Positions 17,448-27,519 of a DNA stretch of 64,000 bases are shown piece after piece (the first letter of the stretch is position 1; each line of letters begins with the position of its first letter). The stretch covers positions 1-64,000 of the forward strand of contig JAJLPB010000023.1 in assembly GCA_025548565.1 (NCBI GenBank). Reading direction: 5' to 3'. The notes under the pieces were generated by a model. It made no database searches. It was not told where the DNA came from and worked only from the letters and a program-made list of their open reading frames with translations. Source of the stretch: Rugamonas sp. A1-17. Lineage in GTDB: Bacteria; Pseudomonadota; Gammaproteobacteria; Burkholderiales; Burkholderiaceae_D. Made by a program: the position numbers and the translations under genes.

Positions 17448-18710
17448 TCAGGTGATGTAGTTGAACAGCGACAGCCCCGCCAGGCTCTTGAACGATTTCT
17501 GCGCCGCGTCCAGCGTGGTCTGCTGCTGCGTGAACAGCGAGATCGCCTTCACCGTGTCGACGTCCTGCAAGTCCGACAGCGTGGTGGCGTATTGCAGATT
17601 CAAATCGTCGCCCGAACTGTCCAGGTAGTCCAGCTCCTTCAGCCGCGAGCCCACCTCCGACTGGATCGACAGCAGATTGTCGGTGGCGTTGTCGATGTTC
17701 ATGTGCGCCTGGTTCAGCTTGTTGTTCAGGCTGGCCTGCCCCGCCGCGCCGTCGCCCGGCGCGCGCAGCGCGGCGATCAGGTCGGTCACGGTGGTGAAGA
17801 TCGATTGCTTGGTGCTCGGCTGTACCGTGAAGTTGTCGAGGTCGGCCGGGTCGCCCTTGACGTCGAACTGCACGCCGTCGAAGGTGATGTTCTGGCCGCT
17901 GACGTAGGGCTGCGGCACGGCCGGCACCGGCGCCGGCGGCACCGGCTGGTTCAGCGTCAGGTCGGTGACGGTGTAGGTGGTCACCTTGGGCGTGCCCGGC
18001 GTGGCCGGCACCACCTGGAAATCCACCTGGTACTTGTGGCCCGTCAGCTGGGTCGCGTCCTTGACCGAGCCGGCGCTGATGATGCCCGAGCCGCCGCGCG
18101 TGAAATTGGCCGGATCGGGCGTGGTGACGAAGGTGCCGTTGCCGGTCGCGTTGTTCTCGAACACCGACTCGCCGGAATCGCTGATCGGCACCTTGCGGGT
18201 CGAGCCCACCTGCAACTCGCGCTGGCCCTGGTCGCCCTGGTAGGCGGCGCCGGTGGCGGTCTGGGTGAACGGCAAGGTGGTCGACTTGTAGCCGGAAAAC
18301 ACGTAGCCGCCCGTGCCGTCGGCGGTGTTGGCCTGGCCCAGCAGGTCGGCCAGACGCCCCTCCAGCTCGGTCGCCAGCGACTCGCGGTCCTTCTGCGTCA
18401 TGCCGCCGTTGCCGGCGTTGACGGTCAGCGTCTTGATGTCCTGCAAAATCGAGGTCGAGCTCGCCAACGCCACCGTCTCCAGCGACAGCGTGCCCTTGGC
18501 GTTGGAACGGTTGGTCACCAGCTGGGTGTTGATCGATTGCGATTGCGTCACTTCCAGCGCGCGCGCGGTGGCGATCGGATCGTCGGCCGCGGTCAGGTTC
18601 TTGCGGCCGGTCGCCAACTGCTGCTGGGTGCGGGCCAGCGCGGTCTGCAGCGTGCTGATCTGCCCTACGCCCACGTCGTAGATCGTCTTGGAACTGATGC
18701 GCATGGTCAT
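17448..18710 (-). CDS. flgL: Hook-filament junction protein FlgL
   Basis: Protein of 420 residues, exported to form the junction between hook-associated protein FlgK and the flagellin filament. The flagellin-like N-terminus (MRISSKTIYDVGVGQISTLQ) and C-terminal helical region (DLNLQYATTLSDLQDVDTVKAISLFTQQQTTLDAAQKSF) pack together in the filament core. The middle is variable, making it longer than the enteric form. The start at 18710 has AGG 9 bp upstream. It follows flgK by 5 bp, so the two are cotranscribed. Confidence 0.96.
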   Translation of the reverse strand: MTMRISSKTIYDVGVGQISTLQTALARTQQQLATGRKNLTAADDPIATARALEVTQSQSINTQLVTNRSNAKGTLSLETVALASSTSILQDIKTLTVNAGNGGMTQKDRESLATELEGRLADLLGQANTADGTGGYVFSGYKSTTLPFTQTATGAAYQGDQGQRELQVGSTRKVPISDSGESVFENNATGNGTFVTTPDPANFTRGGSGIISAGSVKDATQLTGHKYQVDFQVVPATPGTPKVTTYTVTDLTLNQPVPPAPVPAVPQPYVSGQNITFDGVQFDVKGDPADLDNFTVQPSTKQSIFTTVTDLIAALRAPGDGAAGQASLNNKLNQAHMNIDNATDNLLSIQSEVGSRLKELDYLDSSGDDLNLQYATTLSDLQDVDTVKAISLFTQQQTTLDAAQKSFKSLAGLSLFNYIT

Positions 18711-18715
18711 GATAA

Positions 18716-20671
18716 TTACCTAATGTTGAGCAGGACATCAAACAGCGTGCTGGCGACCTGCATGACTTTGCCGCTGGCCTGGTACGCCTGTTGATAGCGT
18801 AACAGATTTGCCGCCTCCTCATCCAGGTTCACACCGGAGACGCTCTGCTGCTGCGTGGTGGCCTGGGCCACGGCGGCGTCGGCGGCCGAGCCGCTGATCT
18901 GCGCCTCGCGCGCCTTGTTGCCGACGAAGTTGACCATCTGCGCGTAGGTGGTCTGGTAGGTGGCGTTGCCGTTGTCGAGGATGTTCTTGGTCTGCAGCCC
19001 GGCCAGCAAGGCGCCGTTGCGGCTGTCGCCGACGCCGCTGACGTTGGGCCCGACAGTGAACGTGTCGAGGTCGGCCGGCGTGCCGCTGATGTTGAAGTTG
19101 ATCCCGCCGAAGCTGATCGCCGCGCCATCCGTGTACGGCACGCTCGGCGTGCCGGCCGGATACACGGTGGCCACGCCGTTGACCGTCACCGTCACGTCCT
19201 GCGCCGGCGGGAAGCCCGACAGCGAACCGCTGGCCTTGTCATAGGTCAGCGTGACCGGCGCGGCCAGCGCGTTGCCCGGCGTCAGATAGGCGGGATCCAC
19301 CGTGCCGGCGCTGATCTTGGCGTTGCCGGCGTTGGCGGTCGGCGCGGCGGTGGCGATCGGCGCCGCCAGCGCGATCTTGGTGCGGTCGGTGATGGCGACC
19401 GTGAAGTCGTTCGCCGCGTTGTAGGTCGGCCGCACCAGGAAGTTGTCCTTGTCCGCCGGCGTGCCGGTGATCGTGTAGTCGACGCCGTCGATGGTTTGCG
19501 GCACCGTCTGCGGGAAGGGGTTGATCTGCGTGATCTGGCCGTCGCTCAGGCGGGTGACGTTGAAATTGGTGCCGTCGAAATCCACGCTGTAGTCGCTGGC
19601 GGTGAGCTTGCTGGCGTCGGTGACCACCGCGCTCACGCTGGCCGTGCTGGCCGGCGAGTTGTGGCTGTTGACGCCGACATAGGCGTTGATCGGCCCGAAG
19701 AACGGCGTGCCCAGCGCGCCGTTCTGGTCCTGCCCCAGCACGTGCTGGGCGTTGAAGCTGACCGCCAGCCCGGCCGCCACCTGGCCCAGCGAGTTTTGCG
19801 CGCGGTCCATGGTGCCGTCGCGGAACGTGACCAGGCCGCCCAGCTGGCCGCCGGTCAGCACGCTGTCCGGCAAGGCGCTGAAGGCGCCGCTGGGCGACTG
19901 GTAGCCCACCGTCACGCGGCTGACATCGGTCGGCGAGGTCGAGGTCGCCAGCTGGAAGGCGGTGTTGCCCACCACCAGCGGCTGGCCGGTGCCGAACTCC
20001 ACCGTCAGCGTGTTGTTGTCGCCGGGGATGACGGTGGTCTTGACCAGCTTGTTCAGCTCGGTCAGCATCTGGTCGCGGTGGTCCAGCAGGTCGTTGGGCG
20101 CCTTGCCGTCCACGCTCAGGCCGGCGATGGTGTTGTTCAGGGCGGCGATTTCCTTGGCGAAGGAATTGATCTCGCCGACGGTGGACGTGATCTGGCCGTT
20201 GACGCCGGAGGCGATCTCGGTCAGCCGCGCGCTCAGGCCCTGGAAGCGCCCGGCCAGCGAATTGGCGCTCGACAGCATCGCCTGGCGCGACGCGGCCGAG
20301 GCCGGATTCGAGGTGGCGTCCTGCACGCCGTTGAAAAAGTCCTGCAGCGCCGGCGACAGGCCGGCGGTGGGATCGGCCAGCAGGTTGTCGACCTGGCTGA
20401 CCTGCTTGGTGTAGGCGTCCAGCGAGGCCTGGCTGGACTCGGCGTTGCGCAGCTGCACCGCGAGGAAATTGTCATAGTAACGGCGCACGGCCGACACCTC
20501 GGTGCCGGTGCCGACGAAGCCGAAGCCCTGGTCCAGGGTCGCGGTGTCGGACTGGATGGCGGCCTGGCGGCTGTATCCGGCAACACCAGCGTTGGTGATG
20601 TTGTTGCCAGTGGTCGACAGACCTACCTGGGCCGCCAACAAACCGCTTTTGCCGATGCTGAGAAGGGACAT
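18716..20671 (-). CDS. flgK: Hook-associated protein FlgK (HAP1)
   Basis: Protein of 651 residues. The N-terminal region (LLSIGKSGLLAAQVGLSTTGNNITNAGVAGYSRQ) is the rod/hook/HAP consensus and the C-terminus (VSGVNLDEEAANLLRYQQAYQASGKVMQVASTLFDVLL) is equally typical. Large variable domains lie between. FlgK is exported and sits between hook and FlgL. A sigma-28 promoter lies at 20698-20724, so flgKL form a late transcription unit. Confidence 0.97.
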   Translation of the reverse strand: MSLLSIGKSGLLAAQVGLSTTGNNITNAGVAGYSRQAAIQSDTATLDQGFGFVGTGTEVSAVRRYYDNFLAVQLRNAESSQASLDAYTKQVSQVDNLLADPTAGLSPALQDFFNGVQDATSNPASAASRQAMLSSANSLAGRFQGLSARLTEIASGVNGQITSTVGEINSFAKEIAALNNTIAGLSVDGKAPNDLLDHRDQMLTELNKLVKTTVIPGDNNTLTVEFGTGQPLVVGNTAFQLATSTSPTDVSRVTVGYQSPSGAFSALPDSVLTGGQLGGLVTFRDGTMDRAQNSLGQVAAGLAVSFNAQHVLGQDQNGALGTPFFGPINAYVGVNSHNSPASTASVSAVVTDASKLTASDYSVDFDGTNFNVTRLSDGQITQINPFPQTVPQTIDGVDYTITGTPADKDNFLVRPTYNAANDFTVAITDRTKIALAAPIATAAPTANAGNAKISAGTVDPAYLTPGNALAAPVTLTYDKASGSLSGFPPAQDVTVTVNGVATVYPAGTPSVPYTDGAAISFGGINFNISGTPADLDTFTVGPNVSGVGDSRNGALLAGLQTKNILDNGNATYQTTYAQMVNFVGNKAREAQISGSAADAAVAQATTQQQSVSGVNLDEEAANLLRYQQAYQASGKVMQVASTLFDVLLNIR

Positions 20672-20697
20672 GATGTTTTTACTCTATCTGTAAGGTG

Positions 20698-20724
20698 GTA
20701 ACGGCAGGCCGCCGCCAAACTTGA
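20698..20724 (-). promoter_or_regulatory. Sigma-28 (FliA) promoter of flgKL
   Basis: On the minus strand TCAAGTTT (20724-20717), an 11-bp spacer and GCCGTTAC (20705-20698) match the FliA consensus TAAAGTTT-N11-GCCGATAA at 7/8 and 5/8. It begins right after the flgJ stop and ends 26 bp before the flgK start. The spacing and the GCCGTTA variant are the same as in the flgM promoter. Confidence 0.8.
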
Positions 20725-21711
20725 CTATCCTGCCAGCGAGCGCTTGATGATGCTGGTCAGCTTGGTCGCGTAATTCGGGTCGGTGGCGTAGCCGGCCTTC
20801 TGCAGGCCGTGCGCGAAGCTGCTGGCGTCGCCCGCGCTGGCCAGCACCTTCTCGTAGCGCGGATTGCTGGCCAACAGCTTGGCGTAGTCCTTGAAACTGT
20901 CGCTGTAGCTGTCGTAGGCGCGGAAGCGCTCGACCCTGGTGTGCGCCTTGCCGTTGACATATTCGGTGGTGGTGGCCTCGACCACCTTGCCCTTCCAGTC
21001 GCCGCCGGCCTTGATGCCGAACAGGTTGTGGCTGTTGCTGCCGTCGCGGCCCTTGATCTCGCGCTTGCCCCAGCCGCTCTCCAGCGCCGCCTGGCCCAGC
21101 ATGAACTTGGCCGGGATGCCGGTGGCGCGGCTGGCCTCCTCGGCGTCGGCGCCGAGCTTTTGCTGGAAGCTGCGCACGTGCGCCGCCTGGCTGCCCTTGA
21201 CCGTGGCCGCGCCGGTGGCAGGAACGGCGCTGTTGTCGTCCACCGAGCCGGCCGCCCCCGCGGCACCGGCGCCGCCGGCCGCCGCGATGGCGCGCTGCAG
21301 CTTGGCGTCCATCAGGCTGGCCAGGCCGCCGAAGCTGCCGCCGTTGGCGCCGCTGCCGGTGTCGCCGGCCTCGTTGCCGATCGCCAGCGCCTGCTTGTCG
21401 GCGGTCTTGGACAATTGGCGGATCAGCATGTCCGACAGGCCGATGCCCTTCTTGGCGATATTCTGGCTGGTCTGCTGGTCCAGCATGGTGGTGAACATCT
21501 TGGTCTGCTGGCTGTCCATCATGCCGTCCTGCGGCGTGGCCTCGCGCATGCTCTTCATCATCATGTTGACGAACATGGCTTCGAACTGCGTGGAGGCCGT
21601 CTTCAGCGCCTCCGGGCTGCCGGCCTTGGCCGACTGGCGCAGGCTGCCCATGTCCTTGACGTCGAGGGCGAACTTGCTGCTGAGGTCGTTGGAGGTGTTT
21701 GGACTGGTCAT
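20725..21711 (-). CDS. flgJ: Flagellar rod assembly protein and muramidase FlgJ
   Basis: Two-domain protein of 328 residues. The N-terminal rod-binding domain is at about 30-110 (LKTASTQFEAMFVNMMMKSMREATP). A Gly/Ala linker follows, then a glucosaminidase-type domain from about 178 that opens the peptidoglycan for the rod. Glu211 in QAALESGWG is the expected catalytic acid. It is the usual beta/gamma-proteobacterial fused form and lies 12 bp after flgI. Confidence 0.97.
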   Translation of the reverse strand: MTSPNTSNDLSSKFALDVKDMGSLRQSAKAGSPEALKTASTQFEAMFVNMMMKSMREATPQDGMMDSQQTKMFTTMLDQQTSQNIAKKGIGLSDMLIRQLSKTADKQALAIGNEAGDTGSGANGGSFGGLASLMDAKLQRAIAAAGGAGAAGAAGSVDDNSAVPATGAATVKGSQAAHVRSFQQKLGADAEEASRATGIPAKFMLGQAALESGWGKREIKGRDGSNSHNLFGIKAGGDWKGKVVEATTTEYVNGKAHTRVERFRAYDSYSDSFKDYAKLLASNPRYEKVLASAGDASSFAHGLQKAGYATDPNYATKLTSIIKRSLAG

Positions 21712-21723
21712 GATGCGCCCCGC

Positions 21724-22896
21724 TTAGATGATTTCCAGCTCGGCGCGCAGCGATCCGGCCGCTTTCATCGCCTGCAAAATGGCCAGCAGATCCTGCGGCG
21801 TGGCGCCGATGGCGTTAAGCGCCTTGACCACGTCGGCCAGCGAGGCGCCGCCCTTGACCAGCATGACCTTGCCGCTGTCGGCCTTGATGCCCACCTGCTG
21901 GTTGGGCGCGACCACGGTGCGCCCGCCCGACAGCGGGTTGGGCTGGCTGACCTGCGGATCGGCCGTCACCGAGATCGACAGGTTGCCGTGCGAGATGGCG
22001 CAGGTATCGAGCGTGACGGCGCGGTTCATCACCACCGAACCGGTGCGCGCGTTCATGATCACCTTGGCCGGCTGTTCGGCCGGGTTGACCTGCATGTCCT
22101 GCAAGCTGCCGATGAAGCTCACCCGCTGGTCGCTGCTGCTGGGCGACTGCACGCGGATCACGCGGCTGTCCAGCGCGTACGCGATGCCGGGACCGTATTT
22201 ATCGTTGATCACCTCGACCACGCGGCTGGCGGTGGCGAAGTCCGCGGTGTTCAATTCCAGCTTGATGAAGTTGCCCTCGCCCAGGCTGGAGGCGACCGCG
22301 CGCTCGACCGTGGCGCCGCCGGAGATCTTGCCCACGCTCAGGTGGTTGACGGTCAGCGAACTGCCGCCCGCGCCGCCGGCCGCCACGCCCACGCCGCCCA
22401 CCAGCACATTGCCCTGGGCCATGCCGTAGACCTGGCCGTCGGCGCCCTTGAGCGGCGTCATCAGCAGCGTGCCGCCGCGCAGGCTCTTGGCGTTGCCCAT
22501 CGACGAGACGGTGATGTCCAGCGTCTGGCCCGGCTGCGCGAACGGCGGCAGCGAGGCCGTCACCATCACGGCGGCAACGTTCTTCAATTGCAACGAGGTG
22601 CCCTGCGGCAGGTTCACGCCCAGCTGCTGCAGCATGGAGACCACGCTCTGCACGGTGAACGGGGTCTGCGTGGTCTGGTCGCCGCTGCCGTCGAGGCCGA
22701 CCACCAGGCCGTAGCCGATCAGCTGATTCTGCCGCACGCCGGCGATGCTGGCCAGGTCCCGGAGGCGCTCGGCGCGGGCCGGCTGCACCAGCAGCGACGC
22801 CACGGCCAGGAACAGCAGCAGCGCCGCCAGCTTGCACAGGCCGGCCATGCGGCGCTCGCCATTGATAAGGTTGTGATTGCTATCCATGATGGCCAT
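21724..22896 (-). CDS. flgI: Flagellar P-ring protein FlgI
   Basis: Periplasmic protein that forms the P ring around the rod. A signal peptide ([19 protein letters not shown], cleaved after ARA) precedes [31 protein letters not shown], the family consensus. The first ATG (22896) overlaps the flgH stop as TGATG and gives 390 residues. In-frame ATGs at 22887 and 22848 are alternatives, and the last would give a more usual signal peptide length. Coupling to flgH favours 22896. Confidence 0.96.
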   Translation of the reverse strand: MAIMDSNHNLINGERRMAGLCKLAALLLFLAVASLLVQPARAERLRDLASIAGVRQNQLIGYGLVVGLDGSGDQTTQTPFTVQSVVSMLQQLGVNLPQGTSLQLKNVAAVMVTASLPPFAQPGQTLDITVSSMGNAKSLRGGTLLMTPLKGADGQVYGMAQGNVLVGGVGVAAGGAGGSSLTVNHLSVGKISGGATVERAVASSLGEGNFIKLELNTADFATASRVVEVINDKYGPGIAYALDSRVIRVQSPSSSDQRVSFIGSLQDMQVNPAEQPAKVIMNARTGSVVMNRAVTLDTCAISHGNLSISVTADPQVSQPNPLSGGRTVVAPNQQVGIKADSGKVMLVKGGASLADVVKALNAIGATPQDLLAILQAMKAAGSLRAELEII

Positions 22897-23552
22897 CAGA
22901 AAGGTAACAGGCTTTGGAAGAAGCGCGACGCCATCGACGCCATCTCGGCGCGGTCGATCTGGCTGTTGGTGCGGTACTCGACCTTGGCGTCGGCCACGGC
23001 GGTCGACTGCACCGTGTTGCCGGTGGCGATATTGTCGGGATTGATCATGCCGGAGAAGCGGATGAACTCCACGCCCTTGTTCATCGCCACCTGCTTCTCG
23101 CCGGCCACGATCAGGTTGCCGTTGGAGAGCACCTCGACCACGGTCACGCCCATGGTGCCGGTGAAGGTGTTGCTGGCCGACTGGTTGTCGCCGTCGGCGT
23201 ACTTGCTGGCGTTGTTGGCGCCCAGCGTCGCGCCGAAGGTCGATTGCAGCGGGCCGGGCACGCTGGCGCTGACGCTGCCGGACTTGTTGCCCGAGCTGGC
23301 GCCGGCTTTCACGGCCGAGGTTTTCTCGGTGATGACCAGGGTCAGCACATCGCCCACGTGGCGCGCGCGGCGGTCCTCGAAGATCGGACGGAAGGCGGCG
23401 TTCTGGTAGATCGCGCCGTTGGAGGGCGCCGCCTGCAGCTGCTCGCTGGTCAGCGGACGCGCCGTCATCGGCATCTGCACGATGGAGGTCGGGGTGGTCA
23501 TGCAGCCGCTCAGGGCGATGGCCGCGGCGACGATGGTGATGGCGTATTTCAT
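22896..23552 (-). CDS. flgH: Flagellar L-ring lipoprotein FlgH
   Basis: Outer-membrane lipoprotein of 218 residues. The signal peptide ends in the lipobox LSGC (Cys17). The family region [35 protein letters not shown] is clear. It forms the L ring with FlgI beneath. Its stop overlaps the flgI start, and flgG precedes it by 22 bp. Confidence 0.97.
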   Translation of the reverse strand: MKYAITIVAAAIALSGCMTTPTSIVQMPMTARPLTSEQLQAAPSNGAIYQNAAFRPIFEDRRARHVGDVLTLVITEKTSAVKAGASSGNKSGSVSASVPGPLQSTFGATLGANNASKYADGDNQSASNTFTGTMGVTVVEVLSNGNLIVAGEKQVAMNKGVEFIRFSGMINPDNIATGNTVQSTAVADAKVEYRTNSQIDRAEMASMASRFFQSLLPF

Positions 23553-23574
23553 GCTCTATGTCCTTGCAAAAGCG

Positions 23575-24357
23575 TTACATCTGCGACAGCTTGGCCAGCA
23601 TCTGGTCCGAGGTCGTGATGGCCTTCGAGTTGATTTCATAGGCGCGCTGGGTCTGGATCATATTGACCATCTCCTCGACCACGTTGACGTTCGAGGTTTC
23701 CACATAACCCTGCATGATGACGCCGGTGCCGTTGGTGCCGGGGGTGTTGGTCTGCGGATTGCCGGAGGCGCCGGTCTCGACGTACAGGTTCTCGCCCTTC
23801 GATTCCAGCCCGGTCGGGTTGATGAAGGTCGACAGCTGGATGCTGCCGATCTGCTGCGGCGCCACCTGGCCCGGCAGCGTGACCGAGACGGTGCCGTCGC
23901 GGCCCACGGTGATCGATTGCGCGGTGATCGGGATGGTGATGGCAGGCTGCAGCACGAAGCCGCTGGAGGTGACCATCTGGCCGTTGTTGTCGCGCTGGAA
24001 GGAGCCGTCGCGGGTGTAGGCGGTGGTGCCGTCCGGCAGCAGCACGTTGAAGAAGCCGTTACCGTTGACCATCAGGTCCTTGTCATTGCCGGTCGACTGG
24101 GGATTGCCCTGGGTGTGCACCCGTTCGATCGCCACCGGCCGCACGCCGGTGCCGAGCTGCATGCCCGACGGCAGATTGGTCTGCTGCGACGACTGGCCGC
24201 CCGGCTGGCGGATGTTCTGGTACAGCAGATCCTCGAACACCGCGCGCGACTTCTTGAAGCCGTTGGTGCTGACGTTGGCCAGGTTGTTGGACGTGACATC
24301 GAGCGCGGTCTGTTGCGCTTCCATGCCGGTCTTGGCGATCCACAGTGAACGTATCAT
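23575..24357 (-). CDS. flgG: Flagellar distal rod protein FlgG
   Basis: Protein of 260 residues. Starts [41 protein letters not shown] in consensus form and ends with [24 protein letters not shown]. It polymerises as the distal rod. An 80-bp gap separates it from flgF and holds a 7-bp stem (CTCCCGT 24365-24371 with ACGGGAG 24379-24385) with no T-run, possibly an RNA processing or stability element. Confidence 0.98.
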   Translation of the reverse strand: MIRSLWIAKTGMEAQQTALDVTSNNLANVSTNGFKKSRAVFEDLLYQNIRQPGGQSSQQTNLPSGMQLGTGVRPVAIERVHTQGNPQSTGNDKDLMVNGNGFFNVLLPDGTTAYTRDGSFQRDNNGQMVTSSGFVLQPAITIPITAQSITVGRDGTVSVTLPGQVAPQQIGSIQLSTFINPTGLESKGENLYVETGASGNPQTNTPGTNGTGVIMQGYVETSNVNVVEEMVNMIQTQRAYEINSKAITTSDQMLAKLSQM

Positions 24358-24438
24358 GATGCTTCTCCCGTTGCTCGGACGGGAGCCGTCAACAGCGACA
24401 GCTACTCATCCCACGCAACCATTATGCGGGAGAGGGCA

Positions 24439-25179
24439 TCAACTCAAAGCGAGGATCTGGGTGGCTTTTGCGGCGTTATTCTCGGCGTTCTTCATCAGGC
24501 TCATTTGCATTTCAAACTGCCTTGCCAGACTGATCATGTTGACCATGGAATCGACCGGATTGACGTTGCTGCCCTCCAGCGCGCCGTCGACCACGCGCAC
24601 CGCCGGGTCGTTCTCGGCCGGCGTGCCGCTGACCTGCCGGAACAGGCCGTCGTCGCCGCGCACCAGGCCCTTGGGGTCCGGGTTGACCAGCTTGATCCGC
24701 CCCAGCACGTTGGCCGGGCCGGGCTTGAAGTCGGTGGAGATGGTGCTGACGGTGCCGTCGCCGGCCACCGCCACCGTGGTGTCGGGCGGGATGGCGATCG
24801 GGCCGCCGTCGCCGACCAGCGTCTGGCCGCTGGTGGTTTGCAGCAGGCCGTTCTCGCTGACCTTCAGGCTGCCGTTGCGGGTATAGGCTTCCGAACCGTC
24901 GGCCGACTGCACCGCGATCCAGCCCTGGTCGCGCACCGCGATGTCCAGCGCGCGGCCGGTGGTCTGGATCGGGCCGGCGCGCATGTCGGCGCCCACCGTG
25001 GAATCGACCACGAAGGCGCGCGTCTGCAAGCCCTCCGACACCACCGGCACCGCCCGGAACGTATCGAGCTGGGCGCGAAAGCCGGTGGTGGTGGCGTTGG
25101 ACAGGTTGTTGGCGACGGTGGCTTGCTGCTCCATCACGTGCCGCGCCCCTGTCATCGCGGTATAAACCAGGCGGTCCAT
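24439..25179 (-). CDS. flgF: Flagellar proximal rod protein FlgF
   Basis: Protein of 246 residues with the axial-protein N-terminus (MDRLVYTAMTGARHVMEQQATVANNLSNATTTGFRAQL) and C-terminus (SNVNPVDSMVNMISLARQFEMQMSLMK). It forms part of the proximal rod with FlgB and FlgC. It lies 25 bp after flgE. Confidence 0.97.
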   Translation of the reverse strand: MDRLVYTAMTGARHVMEQQATVANNLSNATTTGFRAQLDTFRAVPVVSEGLQTRAFVVDSTVGADMRAGPIQTTGRALDIAVRDQGWIAVQSADGSEAYTRNGSLKVSENGLLQTTSGQTLVGDGGPIAIPPDTTVAVAGDGTVSTISTDFKPGPANVLGRIKLVNPDPKGLVRGDDGLFRQVSGTPAENDPAVRVVDGALEGSNVNPVDSMVNMISLARQFEMQMSLMKNAENNAAKATQILALS

Positions 25180-25204
25180 GGCTATCTCCCGTTATTGGAG
25201 CGCA

Positions 25205-26764
25205 TTAACGCAGGTTCACCAGGGTTTGCAGCACCGAATCCTCGGTCTTGATGGTCTGCGCATTGGCCTGGTAGACGCGCTGCGCGGTGATCATGTTGAC
25301 CAGTTCGGCCGTCAGGTCGACGTTCGACACCTCGACCGAGCTGGCGCGCAGCGAACCCATCGAGCCGGCGTTCGGCACCCCGACCTGCGGCGTGCCGGAG
25401 GCCGAGCTTTCCGCCCAGGCATTGTTGCCCAGCGGGGTCAGGCCGTCGACGCTGGCGAAGTTGGCCATCGCGATCTGGCCCATCGGGCGCGACTTGCCGT
25501 TGCTGTACTGGCCCAGGATCACGCCGTTGGCGTCGATCGCGTAACGCTGCCACGAGCCGGCCGAGTAACCGTTCTGCACCGAGCCCAGGTCGTTGGTGAC
25601 GCTGCCGTACTGGGTGGTCTTGTCGAAGGTGGTGGCGACCGTCATCGGCTGCTGCGCGCCGGTGTCCGGGAAGATCGGCAGCTGGATGTTGAACGGCAGC
25701 GTTTGCGGCGTCGGCTGCATCAGGGCCATGGCCTCGGGGTCCAGCACGCCGGTCTTGCTGAACAACAGCGTGCCGGCCTTGACAGCGGGAACCGTGATGG
25801 CGGCGGCCAGCTTGGCGTTGATCTGGTCCGGCGTCATGCCGGTGATCTGGCCGCTGCCGGTCGGATCGAGCGCGGTGTTGGCGGCGGTCAGCGCGTCCAG
25901 CTGCGCCTGCGAGGCGGCGGCGGGCGGCGTGCTGGCGGCGGTCAGCATCACCTGATACGCGACGCCCGCGTAGGTGCCCGCGGCTTGCGCGATGGCGACC
26001 GGATCGGGCGGCGTGGCGCGCACGGCGTCGTTGTAGGCGGTGCGGGCCGCAGCCACGCCCAGATCGCTGTTGATCGCGGCTGCCACGCCGCCCGAGACGA
26101 TCTCCTTGTTGTCGGCCGCCGCGTACACGTCCCAGGTGTTGGCATCGGTCTTGACGTAGTAGGTCGTCATGATGTGCGAGGTGCCCAGGCTGTCGTACAC
26201 GTTCAGCACGGTCTGCTTGTTGTAGCTGGTCGGATCGCCGGCGTCGAACGGGATCGTGGCCGGCACCTTCTCCGCCGAGCTCAGGTTCAGCTGGAAGTTG
26301 GCGGTGGTGGTCTGCACCGGCGTCAGGTCGGACTTGTCCAGGGTCAGCGGGGTCGGCGCGCCCAGCTGGATCACGCCGGCCGCGTTCGACAGGTAGCCGG
26401 TCAGCACCGCGCCCTGCGCGTTGACCAGCGTGTGGGTGTTATCTTCGTGGAACTGGCCGTTGCGCGAATACTGCACCGCGCCGTTCACCACTTCGCGGAA
26501 GAAGCCGCCGCCGTTGATCGAGATGTCCAGCGGATTGTTGCTGGTCTCGATATTCCCCTGCGTGAATTGCTGGGCCAGCTTGGCGGTCGTCACACCGATG
26601 CCCGGATTATTGCCCGACACGCCATTCAGCGAGTTGGCGTACAGGTCGGCAAACTGCGCCTGCGAGCCCTTGAAGCCAACGGTGCTGGCGTTGGCGATGT
26701 TGTTGCCGATGACGTCCAGCGATTTGGATGCTGCGTTCAGGCCGCTAAGTCCTTGTTGGAACAT
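25205..26764 (-). CDS. flgE: Flagellar hook protein FlgE
   Basis: Protein of 519 residues. The N-terminal region (FQQGLSGLNAASKSLDVIGNNIANASTVGFKGSQAQFADLYA) and C-terminal region (VSNVDLTAELVNMITAQRVYQANAQTIKTEDSVLQTLVNLR) are in consensus form. The surface-exposed middle is longer than the enteric FlgE (about 400 residues). Exported subunit of the hook, whose length FliK controls. Confidence 0.97.
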   Translation of the reverse strand: MFQQGLSGLNAASKSLDVIGNNIANASTVGFKGSQAQFADLYANSLNGVSGNNPGIGVTTAKLAQQFTQGNIETSNNPLDISINGGGFFREVVNGAVQYSRNGQFHEDNTHTLVNAQGAVLTGYLSNAAGVIQLGAPTPLTLDKSDLTPVQTTTANFQLNLSSAEKVPATIPFDAGDPTSYNKQTVLNVYDSLGTSHIMTTYYVKTDANTWDVYAAADNKEIVSGGVAAAINSDLGVAAARTAYNDAVRATPPDPVAIAQAAGTYAGVAYQVMLTAASTPPAAASQAQLDALTAANTALDPTGSGQITGMTPDQINAKLAAAITVPAVKAGTLLFSKTGVLDPEAMALMQPTPQTLPFNIQLPIFPDTGAQQPMTVATTFDKTTQYGSVTNDLGSVQNGYSAGSWQRYAIDANGVILGQYSNGKSRPMGQIAMANFASVDGLTPLGNNAWAESSASGTPQVGVPNAGSMGSLRASSVEVSNVDLTAELVNMITAQRVYQANAQTIKTEDSVLQTLVNLR

Positions 26765-26801
26765 GGTATTCCCCTATGCTAGGTATGACGTGTGAACTGC
26801 G

Positions 26802-27503
26802 TTACAAAACTTCTTTGATATCGGACATCGCGAACTGTCCGAGCGAGGTGTTCAGCTTGACGCCGCCGCTGCCGGTCGACACGCTGGCCACCGCCGCCAA
26901 TTGCAGCGGCGTGGCGTCGGTCAGGGTCTTGCCGGCGCTGACCGCCTTCACGGTGAAGGTGTAGCTGCCGGCCGGCGCGGTGGTCTTGGTGTCGGTGGTG
27001 CCGTCCCAGGTGATCGGGTAGGTGCCGACGTCGGTGCTCTTCATGCTCATGGTGCGCACCACGGCGCCGCTCTTGTCCTGGATCGAAATCGTCACGCTTT
27101 CGGCCGGCGAGGCCAGGTCGATGCCGAACACGCTGGTGCTGGTGGTCTTGCCGGCGCTGTCGGTGTTGGTCGTCAGGTCGACGCCCTTGCCTTCCACCAG
27201 CACGCCCTTGCCGATCAGGTTGGTCGCGGTCAGCGATTGCGAGGCGGCCTGGTCGGTGCGCAGCGACTCCAGCGTGGCGTTGACCTTGTTGATGCCGGTC
27301 ACCGTCGACAGCTGGGCCAGCTGGCTGGTCATGGCCGCGTTGTCCATCGGGTTCAGCGGGTCCTGGTTCTTCAGCTGCGTCACCAGCAGCTTCATGAACT
27401 TGTCCTGGTCCGCGCCGACGTCGTCGGTGGACTTGGTGCTGGTGTTGTTGGTTGTATTGATCGGTGCCGCCACTGGCGTGTCGATCACTCCGCTGATAGT
27501 CAT
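26802..27503 (-). CDS. flgD: Flagellar hook capping protein FlgD
   Basis: Protein of 233 residues. The N-terminal region (DKFMKLLVTQLKNQDPLNPMDNAAMTSQLAQLSTVTGI) is the FlgD signature. A Tudor/FnIII-like C-terminal part carries YPITWDGTTD. FlgD caps the growing hook and is discarded after assembly. It lies between flgC and flgE as usual. Confidence 0.97.
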   Translation of the reverse strand: MTISGVIDTPVAAPINTTNNTSTKSTDDVGADQDKFMKLLVTQLKNQDPLNPMDNAAMTSQLAQLSTVTGINKVNATLESLRTDQAASQSLTATNLIGKGVLVEGKGVDLTTNTDSAGKTTSTSVFGIDLASPAESVTISIQDKSGAVVRTMSMKSTDVGTYPITWDGTTDTKTTAPAGSYTFTVKAVSAGKTLTDATPLQLAAVASVSTGSGGVKLNTSLGQFAMSDIKEVL

Positions 27504-27519
27504 GATGTCCTCTTAAGAA

